Shown: in pieces, positions 32,816 to 43,869 of the stretch
Layout: every line of letters starts with the position of its first letter
Numbering within the stretch: the stretch's first letter is position 1
Source of the DNA: Aquanectria penicillioides
Taxonomy: Eukaryota; Ascomycota; Sordariomycetes; Hypocreales; Nectriaceae
Reading direction: 5' to 3'
Assembly: GCA_003415625.1 (NCBI GenBank)
Contig: PYIU01000003.1
Span: 1,674,001-1,738,000, forward strand
Length of the DNA stretch: 64,000 nt
Notes under the pieces: generated by a model
What the model was told of the DNA's origin: nothing
Database searches by the model: none
What the model saw: only the letters and a program-made list of their open reading frames with translations
Made by a program: the position numbers and the translations under genes

Positions 32816-34016
32816 ATGGGGGGGGGGCACCTCCAACCACCCGCAGAGTCGTCAACGTCAAACCGCCGGCGCTACGTTCACGGCTCCAAGGCTCAAGGAC
32901 GTTGATGATGGTGGTTACAGCCGGCAAGCCATCCAAAAGAGGCATGTGGAGCCTCCGCCAAGGAACCAGGTCCGCCCCCTCCATCCTCATTCACGGGGGG
33001 TGTGCTGTAGATGCATATTGCGGAGGACTCGGGGACTTAATGATTGACACACGGGAGACGCGGCTCTGGAAAGTTCCCCTTTTTAGTGTCGCGCATCTAC
33101 CGCTGTCGGCGCTGGAACGGGACAATATCATGGTCATGACATCTGGGTAACCCGGCCTTCTCTCTTTTTTTTGGGGGGTTTTTTTTTCTTTTAAACTTAT
33201 GGATCATGGAATACACAAAGCATTGCAAATGCAACGGACAACCATTCTCGCGTTTGTGCCCTTTCTGGCACTGGTAATCTGTTTCTATTAGAACCTACTT
33301 CTTCATGTCTTGCAACGCATTATTAGGCAGCACAATCAATAATGGACAAAACTTTGGCCAAAATCTGATTCCAGATTCGATACTTTTTTGTTTTTTTTAC
33401 CTTGGGTGATCCATGTGCAACTCAACCCTGCTTTTTCTTTCTTTTTCTCCTCTTGGCCCATTCGGGCGCTGCCTTGACTAAGCCAAGTCTCGAAACGACC
33501 ATGGTCTGCACCGCTATTGCCAAACGGACCCGGGGTGTGAGGCAAAATCAATCCTCCCGGGGCCGAAGTAAATACGAGGTTGTCGTAAGCTGATGCTTGC
33601 TTGTTTGGCGGCTACATGAGTTAACTATGTGGAGGTGGTGTGTGCAGGTGGTCTCAGCGGCCATGACCCACTGCTTGAGGCAATGGTTGCAGTGATCGCT
33701 GGAACGATGGGTTTCATGGTCAGTTGATTCTGAAGCAACCACCATCGTATTTCGAAAAGGAATCCCAACGACGTCTTAGACACGAGAAGAATATTTACAT
33801 GGGGGTGTGGGCGTGTGTATTTTTCACGGCAGCCGCGTTATGAATATTCTTTGGGCTAAAAATAAAATAAGATAAAGCTACCTACCTACACAATCCATTC
33901 GTAATATTAAGAGGCAGAAAAGCAGCACATCTCAACACAGTACGTACATGGATGTGCAGAGCAAGAAGGGTATCATACATATTCCGCATCAACCGCCAGA
34001 GCCCCACGCTTTTAAA
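32816..34016. other. intergenic between the GPI-protein gene and the NFKBIL1-like gene
   Basis: Convergent 3' region of 1.2 kb with G- and T-runs (32817-32827, 33170-33187, 33390-33400). Nothing coding is recognised. Confidence 0.5.
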
Positions 34017-35090
34017 TCATGTTTTGCCTCGTGCGTCTCCCCAGAGTCTATCAATAGTTTGGAAAATCAAAGTGACGTCCTTCATGATCTCGTCATCCAC
34101 CTGCCCACCCAGTCGTTGTTGCATCTTGTCAGGATGCCATCTTACACGCTCATCCTTGAGTTTGGCCGCAAAGCCCTTCTCTCCAGTTTCCTCTAAGCTG
34201 AGGCCGTTGACGAAAAAGTTTCGAACTCGCTGTTCGTCCACATCCTCCCGCTTTCCGCTCTCCACGGGCCAGTTCATCGTCGCCGGTGTGCCATCCCATA
34301 CAGTCCACGCGGTGGTGTACGCATCCCAACGGGACGCCCACTTGCGTCGCTGTCTTCGCTCCTCGCCACGGCGAAGACTGCGCTCCATCTCTTCTTGAAG
34401 CTTCTGGTTGTGACGGTCTTCCTCCTCTTTGCGCTTCTTTGCCTGTTCGCGCCGTGCTCGCTCTTCAAGGAGCCCTGCGTGTGTCTTTTCCCACATCTTC
34501 TGGCGCACGTGGGCGGCGTACTCTTCTTCCGACATCTTTTCGAGCTCGCCGGTCGGACCGACCTTCTCATTGGAGTAAATATGCACAGGCTGCCCGTAGA
34601 TACTCTCCCAGTATGAGGCTCCTTCGTCATCCGCCATGGCGTCAAACAATGACTCTCTGAAGGCAGCTTCAGGGTCAAGGGTCTGTTGCTCAAAAGGGTT
34701 GGGCGGGGTCGGAGATCGGTGACGTCGACGATGTCGGTGGCGATGGCGATGGGACCGATGGGAGCCATCACTGCGATGGTCGCGGTCGCGATCGCGGTCA
34801 CGATCACGAGACGAACGGCGACGAGACTTGTGGTCTTTGAGTTTTAGGCGCGACGGCCTGGGTTGTGTCGTGTCAACCTCGCCATCCCGGTCGTTTTCAG
34901 CCGGCTGAGGCGTCGCATTCGCTGTTGGATCCTTTACGGGTTCTTCTTCACGGGCCTCAGTCAACTCCCGATCTCGCTCTCGCTCTCGATATTCACCCTC
35001 ATCTTGATCCCGATTTCGCTTTCGCGGCAGATCTTGGTTGATGGAGGCAAGTAGATGGCGTCGTCTCGGGGACTGGGGATTGTCGCCCAT
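34017..35090 (-). CDS. NF-kappa-B inhibitor-like protein 1 (NFKBIL1)-like
   Basis: Single exon, 357 residues from MGDNPQSPRRRHLLASINQD. An in-frame ATG further upstream (35240) would add 50 residues of low quality, so I take the inner start. The N-terminal half is disordered and highly basic, with RD/RH repeats (SR-protein-like, about 95-150). The C-terminal half has FRESLFDAMADDEGASYWES, a long charged coiled-coil region and LKDERVRWHPDKMQQRLGG, followed by DVTLIFQTIDRLWGDAR. The WHPDKMQQR block is diagnostic of NFKBIL1-type C-termini and resembles the HPD loop of J-domains. The ankyrin repeats of the animal protein are absent, as is usual for fungal members. A nuclear, RNA-processing-related role is plausible from the RD/RH-rich region. 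Confidence 0.8.
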   Translation of the reverse strand: MGDNPQSPRRRHLLASINQDLPRKRNRDQDEGEYRERERDRELTEAREEEPVKDPTANATPQPAENDRDGEVDTTQPRPSRLKLKDHKSRRRSSRDRDRDRDRDHRSDGSHRSHRHRHRHRRRHRSPTPPNPFEQQTLDPEAAFRESLFDAMADDEGASYWESIYGQPVHIYSNEKVGPTGELEKMSEEEYAAHVRQKMWEKTHAGLLEERARREQAKKRKEEEDRHNQKLQEEMERSLRRGEERRQRRKWASRWDAYTTAWTVWDGTPATMNWPVESGKREDVDEQRVRNFFVNGLSLEETGEKGFAAKLKDERVRWHPDKMQQRLGGQVDDEIMKDVTLIFQTIDRLWGDARGKT

Positions 35091-35528
35091 TATGGGGTAT
35101 CCATCGGAGGCGGAAATTTCCAGTCTACACGGTCGCAGCGGGAAAGAAGCCTGATGAAGGGTTGATACTGTCTGTAGCTGTAGGTGAATCGTGAAATTGT
35201 CAAATGGTGGGGTTGCGGCTGAGCTGCTTTGGGGACGCACGGGCCATGATCAACCCCAGTTGTTGACCTAGAGTAAAAGCCCCTTATCAAATTTCATGAC
35301 GACCTCTGATTGTCGTCCCCCCCTTTGTGACTGATGTTTGTCTGCTTGAGGGAAACATCGAGGTTTGATTAAACGTTGCAACGGCTATAACTGCATTGGT
35401 GGCATGGGAAAGCTTGTGAACCACCGGATGCCTCATAAAACCCCCCACAACAACCTCTGATAAAGCAACCATAGCCTCCCTCCTTCATCAGCACATTGCC
35501 CGAGTAATACTGACTACCAGTCTCAGCC
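35091..35528. promoter_or_regulatory. divergent promoter region, 438 bp
   Basis: Lies between the start codons of the NFKBIL1-like gene (minus) and the zinc-finger gene (plus). No specific site is identified. Confidence 0.4.
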
Positions 35529-36285
35529 ATGGTCCTTTGCGAACCTTGCGATCGGTTGTTTGGGCGTCCGAAAGATCTGAAATCGCATCTCCGGTATTCG
35601 GGTCAACATGCGGATACACTCTGCATTCGATGTGATCGGGGCTTCAAATTCATGTCGGCCAAGCGGGACCACGTGCTAAACTCCAAGCAACATTATATCT
35701 GCAACAATTGCCCACCTGGCAGTAAAAGAGATTTTCCCAACTTGGATAGTCTAAACCGGCACCTTGAATCCGAACACGACCTCTGCTCGGATTGCTATAT
35801 CATGTTCGGTTCGTCGAGTGAACTCGCCAAACACAACGCGAGCGAGCATCTGTGGTGCGGTATCTGTCGTACCTCTTTTGACACGCGATCAAACTCAATC
35901 AACGTAAACTGCGCATCTATTTTCTATAATAGCGTTGGATATTGACATTGAATAGCATCAAAGGGTTCACGCGCCAAGGATAGTCGGTTGCCCCGGTTGT
36001 TCATTCACCTTCGATACAGATTCAGCCATGCTGCTGCACCTCGAGACCGGCACTTGTCCCTCTGGCGTGGATGAAGACTGGGTCTCCAGGATAGCACATC
36101 AATGCTACCAATCAAAAAAATACATCTGCTACGACGAGGGCTTTGACTTTAAGTGTCCCACCTGTGACGTTCCATTTAGGTTCATGAGCGCCGTTTTCCA
36201 GCATGCGGAAAGCGAGCGATGTGGGGAAGATTGCAATGAGGGGTCGTTGGCAAAGTTTCTACACTTCCTTCACAATCAGATCTGA
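35529..36285 (+). CDS. multi-C2H2 zinc-finger protein
   Basis: Exons 35529-35903 and 35956-36285 give 234 residues. The 52-bp intron (gtaaac..atag) joins NSIN to HQRVH in frame. About seven Cys-x2-Cys units are visible: CEPCDRLFGRPKDLKSH, CIRCDRGFKFMSAKRDH, CNNCPPG, CSDCYIMFGSSSELAKH, CGICRTSFDTRSNSINHQ, CPGCSFTFDTDSAMLLH and CPTCDVPFRFMSAVFQH. Most follow the C2H2 pattern, some with Cys or a distant His as last ligand. The whole protein is fingers, with no activation or other domain. Such tandem-finger proteins are abundant in filamentous ascomycetes and may bind RNA or protein rather than DNA. I cannot assign a target. Without the intron the first exon reads into a short spurious tail. Confidence 0.8.
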
Positions 36286-37533
36286 ACGCTGGAATATGGC
36301 CTTGAGGCTGATGGCTCTTTTGTGTGTACTCTTTTTGTTGGCTGTGCGCTGTTTTATCCCGTCTATTTGGCGGTTGACCAGGATTTCATTCCTGTCGCGA
36401 AGGTCTCGGTGGTTTAAATACTGATGTGTGCAGGGAGTTGGTTGTGGGGAACTGGCTTCCTCATTGTGATGGAGAATTTCTGGATTCCTGGGTGATTAAA
36501 ATATTAATAGATAGGTACATCGGGAAACAAGGGGCCAATTCATTATTGACCGTTCTTTTGTTGATTGCATTCCACCACTTGTCTACCAATCATCCATCCC
36601 GCCGGGTCTTGCTATCTCAAAATATCATTGTTGAGGGCAAGAAAAATACAATTTAATTCCACTGCTCCTCTTCAAATCAAGTGGCGCAAAGCCCAGTTCT
36701 ACAGCGAAAGGATGATGGAACTTGTTCAATAGATACATAGATATATATATATATATATATATAACACTCAAGGAAGCAAATCGACAAGTTTGGTTTAAAT
36801 CTCCATACACGTGGTGCAGAATACCACCTCTTTAGGGGTCCCACATTGAAAAGCGATTTACCGTAGGATGTCATGAGTAAGGTACCTTGGCTGTCAATTA
36901 AGGGGAGTAATGGGCAGAGCCTTGCAGGGGAAACCCCAATGGAATTCTCACACGGCATTCTCACGCGACGTGAGAGACATGCATGCATGTAACGCGTCCT
37001 TGACAGAACCCGTTCATCAATGATCCCTCATCTTCACAGGAGGAAAAATACAGGCAAGATTATTTAGCAGTGGCAACCTGGTTTGAAGCCATCCACGTGC
37101 AAAATGAATAGTCTGGCCTCTATCGATTCAAAAAATCGGGGCACTGAAGCCGTTGCAATCAAATCCTTGCCAGCTATCAGGCACCTCGCCAATTAGCGGC
37201 CCCCTTCAGCGCCTCTAGTAGATTTGCTGTCCTGGCCTAGGTTGTTGAACTTGGTGCCCTTCAGGGGACATAAGGGTCTTAATTCCCCACCCCCAGCCAA
37301 TCGACGGCCTCCAAATCGTCGCAGGGCTACGCTGCCTCTTGTCTCGCCTTCATCCAGCTCGACCCCGGCCATCTGACTGACAATCTGTCGCGATCCTCCT
37401 GGTCAGCGTTTTTGTCCTTGGCCTCAATCTCTTGTCCTACGATCCGCGACCTCGCCAACACAGGATGCGCAAGTAGCGCCCGACTCACAAACCCATCCCC
37501 GAGCGCCGTTGATTCGCTTCCATCCTTTTCATC
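36286..37533. other. intergenic upstream of the ZIP transporter
   Basis: 1.25 kb, with a (TA)n tract at 36741-36763 and otherwise unremarkable sequence. Confidence 0.5.
36741..36763. repeat. (AT)n dinucleotide repeat
   Basis: About 11 AT units in the intergenic region downstream of the zinc-finger gene. Confidence 0.9.
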
Positions 37534-39048
37534 ATGGGCGGCATTCTGCTGCTCCTCGGCCTGAGCGTACGTCTCCTCGTTGCGCGGCCCCCTCGCCCTC
37601 GCATCCCCTCCCTCCCCAACACCGACAATGTCGTTGATGACAGCTGCTGACATTCTGATCTATAGGTGGTCATGGCCTTGGCGTATGTGCAGTCGCAAAC
37701 CTTGAATGCAGTCGAACTTGAGAAATGCTGATTGATTTGATAGCTCGTTCCTCGCCGGAGCCCTCCCGCTGTCCATGACCCTGTCGCAATCGCAACTCCG
37801 ACTACTTTCGAGCATTGGCGTCGGAATCCTAGTGGGAACATCATTGATAGTAATCATCCCCGAGGGTATTGAGGCCGTCGCCTCGCATCAAGAAACTGCT
37901 CATGTGCACCGTGTTCGAACATTGGTGCGCAGGTCTCCTTGGAGCCACTACGCAGTCCCCCGCGGCTTCAGCGAGTCGATACATACCATCAACACCGTGG
38001 TCGGACAGGACCAGTCGGAGGATCAGGACACAGAGTCCATCGTGCGTCGAGCCGTGAACTCAGTCGATCCAAGAGATCCCTTCGAGAACGAAACCCTGCC
38101 TCCAGAGTCGACAGAGCTGCCCGGCGATATCGACAGCAGCAAAGGGTCCAGCAATGGCAAGCAGAGTCCTCAGGAGAAGGAGAAGCAAACCGGACAGGAT
38201 GACACCAGCAAGTCTGGAGCTGCCGATGAGCATGACCACGACCATTCCGATATCCCCACGTTCGAAATTGGGTTCTCGTTGATCCTAGGTTTCGTGTTGA
38301 TGTTCCTCATCGACAGACTGCCCAGGCACGCAACCGAGAGCCTGCAATCTGGACCTCAAATGAGACACATTAGTTTGGACAACCTCGGTGGCGATACTTC
38401 CTCTGTGGATGAAGAAGCGGAAGGCTTCTTGGGCTCCCTTACTCCAAGCCCCAGACGAGCTCGAAGCCTCGCCACGACGACGGGGCTTGTCATCCACGCA
38501 GCTGCGGATGGCATTGCTATGGGCGCCTCGTCGACTACGACAGACATGAAGCTAGGTTTCATCATCTTCGTCGCCATCATGATTCACAAGGCCCCAGCCG
38601 CCTTCGGTTTGACTTCTCTGCTCCTCAAGCAGGGTCTCTCGAAACGAGCTGCGAGGGGCCATCTCATCATCTTCAGCTTGGCTGCGCCAGTAGGCGCTCT
38701 GATTACGTGGCTCATCATTACGCTGCTGGGCGCGGCAGGTCGCGATGGTGACCATTGGTGGACCGGCATGTTGCTCCTATTCTCCGGGGCACATTCCTGT
38801 AAGTTTACTCCGATACCCTAACTCTTTTCACTCTCTGGATACTGAGACAGTGCAGGTACGTCGCCATGCATGCGATGCAGGAGGATAGCACCCCCCACAG
38901 TCATGGCCACGAACACAGCATCAACGGTTACGCGGAGGGCAACTCAACAGCCCAGCGAAAGCCCAAGGGCCCGCAAATGCGCGACACCTTGGCAACCGTG
39001 GGAGGCATGGTAGTACCGCTTCTTACGCAGTTCGGACATCACCACTAG
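37534..39048 (+). CDS. ZIP-family metal transporter, ZIP9/Atx2-like (frame broken once)
   Basis: Zinc/manganese transporter of the SLC39A9 type, expected in Golgi or secretory membranes. Exons are 37534-37566, 37666-37682 (a 17-nt micro-exon), 37744-38798 and 38856-39048. The start MGGILLLLGLSVVMALASFL is followed by AGALPLSMTLSQSQLR and GILVGTSLIVIIPEGIEAV, which align with the first two helices of ZIP9. A His/Asp-rich loop (EHDHDHSD) precedes helix 3. The metal-binding helices carry HAAADGIAMGAS and HKAPAAFGL. At the end of exon 3 the frame is off by one. Adding a G to the G4 run at 38786-38789 gives GGTFLYVAMHAMQE across the last intron and a 432-residue protein ending FGHHH. Without it the frame ends early at 38821. 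I regard this as a probable base-call error. Confidence 0.85.
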
Positions 39049-41560
39049 GTGAGGAAGAGGGCATCCTTAATTGTTTGACGCCCAGGCCGCGCCATCGATA
39101 TTGTTTCAGGGTGCGAATGAAAACGACACGACAGCGGTGACTTGGTTATAGATGGCGCTTGTATTTCTGTAGAGCCGGCGAGCTCCTTTCAAAGTGTCAC
39201 GAATCGGATCAGATAAGATATAGATTATTCGGCGGCAGTCGACCAAACAGGGGAGGGAAAGGGAGCCATGGTCAGGGTCACGGACGCTGTAAGATAGATC
39301 GGTTGTACACTAAGACCAGGTCGTCATGTGGTGTAAAAGCAAGTTCGGTTAGGTTTTGATGGTGAAAGCAATAGTCCAGCTTCGTTTATGCGATGAGCTT
39401 GACAGCAGCCAACGTGGCATGGTTGTGTACGGCCATACAGCTCGGTGACGATAAGGAGAACTTCAAAGACCTTGCTCAAACACCCTGAGGCTGGGGAGCT
39501 GGTCGTTTCGGGCAGGAGAAGAGTTTCAAGTCGGAAGCTAGTGTGTGGAACGCTTGGACTCGTAAGCGGACTGTCTGCGTCCAGATGGTCAAAAATTAGG
39601 TATGGAGGAACATCAAACGCAGACAGTTGCAAAAGCACAGTTCTTGGACTAAATCCGAATCATACACCACGGACGGACAAGCCGTCGCCCGAATCTGTAA
39701 CACAATCTGCATACCCACGTTGCGATCCACATATAGACCGAGGATACTCGGTAATGCCTAGAGGTTCACGACGGATCGAGTGATAAGTATAGGGTAGGGT
39801 TGGTTGGGTTGCACGGATGGCGTGATACTCGCCAATAGAACACCGTCGTTGGCCAGTGTGGAGGAAGATGGGGAAATGATGGGCGTCTCGTGGAAGCGGA
39901 GGGCTGAGATGGAGGGTGGCGGTAGGGGAAGAGGGCTCGGCCTAGTTATGTGGAACAAGGCCAGGGAGCTCAATAGGGGCAACAGACGGCGAGGTGGATT
40001 ATTCTCCGCATGGTGGGAAACACAAAGATTCTTTCATGCAGCTTTGCTTCTTGCGTTACGCGGTAGGACGAGAAACCACAGGTCGGTCGGAGGCTCGTGG
40101 CGATGGACTGCTTACTCCGTAAGCCGGTGGTACGTATAGAACTAGGTGTAATTAGAAGCAATGTGAAATTGACCCCCCTCGAACCAGGAGGTTAATAGAC
40201 ACTAGGGGACGCATGAGCGAAGCAAACTGTTCGGCCAAGTCCGTTGAACTGGTACATGCATGCATGTATGTGTCTGTCTGTGTGTATTCTGAGATTTCGC
40301 ACGGAGAGCCGCTGATGAACTCTGGGAAACGTGCTGACTACAGATCCATCTGTTGAGGTTGGGAACAGATGGAAAAATGGACAGGGGACCACGACCCCGT
40401 TGTGTTGCACGAGGCAAAGCAAGGCATGGTAAAAAAGGCAAGGTAAAGACAAGGCAGAGGCAAGGGAGAGAAACATCGGATGCATGCATTTCGGACAGGG
40501 CGGCACACGGAATCGGGATTGGCGCCCATCAAACGAAACGGGGCATACCCAGATCTAGCGAAATCTGGACAAGGCGGGAGGGGGGCGTCGCGATGATGAG
40601 CGATTGGCCTCGACGTCAGAGCACGCCTTTGGGAATTGGGTTTTCAGATGGTGGCTGCGCTAGAGAGGGGGTGAGGCCACTCATAGTTGGGCGGCCTGGC
40701 GCAGACACCTGAAGCGGACAATGAAGCGGATGGATGGGATTGAGTGAAGTTGAATGAACGATTATGGGAATGGATAGGAGGAGGGGTTGAAGGGGACGGA
40801 TGCATTGAAGCGGAAATACATAGGATAGGAAGGGAGGCAGGCAACAAAGAAAAAAACAATGACAATCAAGTGACGGATGGTGATGAATGCCGTTTCCTCT
40901 CCCGAGCAGAACGAACGAAATGGGTGGGGGCAGTGGATCCTTGAGATTAGGGCACAACTTAGGTGCTCATGGCGGCCGTTGGTTCTGACCTTTTCACGGC
41001 TTGATGTCGGGAAGTTTTCCGAGCATCATCAGCGGTAATCAATCAATGACTCTTCCAACCGCGGTTGACGCTCGGCCGAGCACTCGACTAGGTTGAGGGA
41101 GAGAGAAAGCGAGACATTGCTACCTACTTGGAGAGACAGAGAGAGGTGTCGGACCCATGTGCTGTGCTGCGCGCTCGGATATCACATTGCCAAGCCAATC
41201 CAAATTCAAGACAGCACGGCTGCCGAGGAGAAGCACGCAGACAAATTCTGGGTTGTGACGTGCGTAAGGGAGGATGAACCCGCTGCGCCGCGAACACACT
41301 CCCGCCCAGATTGGCTTGTAGATACAGGGAAGCTGGTGCGAAACGAATCCTGCCTGTAAGCTGGAATCAATGCCGTTTCTCTTTCCACTGAAACTTGCAA
41401 CAGGACGAAGCCAAGCAGGAGGAGAGGGACAAGGAGGCGGCGTGGCACCCCTTTGATGGAGGACAAGCCAGCTGGGACAATGACACGCATGCATAATCAG
41501 CATCATGCCTTCAGAGGGGACCATTGCACATGTCAGCCTTGACGATTCATCAGCGTTGGG

Positions 41561-41638
41561 TACCTACATAGGGAGGGCGGGAGCATACCTACCTACCTAA
41601 TTGCCTTCCTACCTACCTACCTAGGTACCTACCTAGGA
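41561..41638. repeat. TACC/TACCTAGG-rich tract
   Basis: Repeated ACCT units with palindromic CCTAGGTACC and TACCTAGG segments. A related tract lies at 42722-42781. Confidence 0.75.
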
Positions 41639-42094
41639 TGTCGCACAGTACCGCCTACATATCTGCGTAGTAGCGGCATGGAGGGCGTGTGTGATGTGAA
41701 GACTGGAACTTGGCTGAGGAATCTGCGACAGGCTGCATCAACAGCTAGCACACATGGGTATCCCACTAGCAGCTTGCCTACCTATTTCAGGCCGCCTGCG
41801 GGGATCGTCCCTTTGCCGCCCAGCCAGGCCAGTCAGTGCGACGAAGCGGCACATCCGAAAGAGTCCAAGAAAGCCACTCTGGAGTGAGATGTATCGGGTC
41901 TGTACGGATGGATATGTTGCGCTGCAACTTGAGTGAGGCTTTGGGCTTGGAACCGCCGGACAGAGCCACCTGCGACTGACGGCGTTCAGCATGCATCGCG
42001 CAGCGCGCACTCCACCGCCTGAGGGACGAGCACAAACGCACATTCTAACTAGAGGCAGACGTAGACCGGCTCAGCCCAGGGCGCATGGAGGCCC

Positions 42095-42118
42095 TTTTTT
42101 TTTTTTTTTTTTTTTTTT
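42095..42118. repeat. poly(T)24
   Basis: 24 uninterrupted T on plus in a gene-free region. The length is likely to be imprecise in any assembly. Confidence 0.9.
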
Positions 42119-42721
42119 CTTCGGCCTCACGTTCGCCTGAACAAATGTAGGCCTATGGGCGAGTAAATGTACCTGAACAACCGGCTCAGGGACGGGCAGG
42201 GAACAGGCACATTGGCGGCTCCTGTGCGCCCCCTGCGACCCCCCTGTGGCTCTGCAATGCCCCCAATCCCCGCGGAATGCACCTACTATGCGTCGTAGTT
42301 GCTGCGCGGTCTCTATATCGCTGCGATACCTCCTCGAAAGGGTCGGAATCGCTTACCAACCGGGTACCCCGTGGAGGCCTTGACCACAGAGAAGCGGGCA
42401 GTCAAGGTACTTCCCAGCTGGGCTGTTCGGCTCCTCCCTCCAGCCGCCCGCCTTCATTCGCCCCTCGAATCCTCAAATGACCCAGTCACCCAGTTTTGCA
42501 CTTCCCGTCCTCCCGCTCACTTGCTTTTCATCCCAAGTGTCCTCAGCTTTTCCAACGGCTGAAACCCAGTTACCTGTGTCTGTTCCCTCAAGAATCCTGT
42601 GCCAGGATCTACAGCCCGAGTGGCAAATAAAACCTACCCGATTGACCGACTCTTTGCGACCGCATTGCGAGACCAAGCAGCAGGAACCACCCATTGACCC
42701 ATTTCACCATCACCACAACTG

Positions 42722-42781
42722 TACCTACTACCTACTACCTACCTTACCTACCTACCTACCTACCTACCTAAGGTACCTAGG
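42722..42781. repeat. (TACC)n tract ending AAGGTACCTAGG
   Basis: Mixed TAC/TACC repeats, upstream of the F-box gene leader. Confidence 0.8.
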
Positions 42782-43105
42782 CACTTTGACTACCTACGAC
42801 TGCTACTGCGATCACTTACTGCCTCCCATCCTCTGACTGTCGGATTGCGACTTGCCTGCGATACTTCGATCAGGCCTTTGCTCACTTGCCGTATTCACTT
42901 CACTCTCTCTTCTCTTGCCACTGGGCGCTTCATTTAAACCGGACAGTCCTTCCAACATCAAACTCTCCCGCGCATTCCTTGTCGCCGCCATCCTCGCACA
43001 AACTTGGCTCTCCCCCCATCACTCAATCTCCCATCCCTCGGCGACGCATCCTTTCCCCCTCCCCCTTGGAGCCGCTCTTGGTAACTCCGAGGAAGTGAGT
43101 AACTT

Positions 43106-43140
43106 CGACTCGACTCGACTCGACTCGACTCGACTCGACT
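43106..43140. repeat. (CGACT)7 pentanucleotide repeat
   Basis: Seven perfect CGACT units followed by degenerate CGACACAT copies, inside the probable transcribed leader of the F-box/WD40 gene. Confidence 0.9.
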
Positions 43141-43869
43141 CGACACATCGACACATCGACACTTCGCTTCTAGATGAAGGGCTCTATTTGTCCATTTCCC
43201 TTCATCTTGCCTTCTCATTCACTCGCCCTTTTGCTCTCTGCCGGACCAGATTTTAATTGACTTCTCGACCGCCCTGCCCCTTACCTTTAACCTATTCGTC
43301 TAGCCACCGTTTGCGTGCGGCTGCGTTTTTGGCCGCCGCTTGTTTGGCCTTGGTTGACGCCTTGGTCGACGCCTTCGCCGTCCTCGTGCAGCCCACGAGC
43401 AGTGTCACTTGAGACGACAGACAGGTAACGGATTCCGTTAGCGCCCCCTCAATGCCGCCATCGTCTCGCCCTCTGCACGTCTACCCATTCTGCACCTTCA
43501 CCACCGCTGTCCTACTTCTACTCCTGCTTCCTTTCCCTTTTCTATTTTAAATCAATATCGACCCGACTCTCCCGCGACAACCCTTCCGCGACGATTCACG
43601 TTCCCTCTCATTTATCCGCCCTTCGCTCATCTCCTTGCCGGCCCTCGTCGCCCCTCGCTCGCCTACATGTACTGACATTTCGTCTCCCCCGGCGTCCCCA
43701 GGTCTCCCGTCTCCTCCCCCCCACACCCGCTCTCTCTTTCTTCGTCTCAGCCTCGACATCAACGCCAGCCATTCATCCTCTTCGCAAATCTCCACCCTGC
43801 CACCGCCTCTCCTAGCGTCCGCCTCCGGATCTCCAGGAGAAATCGAGAGTCTGGGTGACAGGCCGGGCC

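Larger units (their letters stand above)
39049..43869. other. 4.8-kb gene-free region and long leader of the F-box gene
   Basis: No recognisable gene on either strand. Features are a TACTCCGTA motif (40113-40121), TACC-rich tracts (41561-41638, 42722-42781), poly(T)24 at 42095-42118 and (CGACT)7 at 43106-43140. From about 42450 the plus strand is C/T-rich, consistent with a promoter and a long 5' leader for the gene at 43870. Confidence 0.55.

Noticed and set aside
35904..35945. End of the zinc-finger protein at 35945
   Set aside because: The frame runs into an intron. Splicing 35904-35955 continues the zinc-finger pattern to 36285.
36741..36763. The (AT)n tract as a replication or centromere-type element
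   Set aside because: Too short and isolated, and no surrounding AT-rich domain is seen.
37327..37653. A 108-residue minus-strand frame opposite the ZIP gene start
   Set aside because: It overlaps the well-supported first exon of the ZIP transporter on the other strand and looks like a shadow.
40169..40190. TCGAACC as the T-loop of a minus-strand tRNA
   Set aside because: Flanking sequences do not form the T-stem and no cloverleaf can be built.
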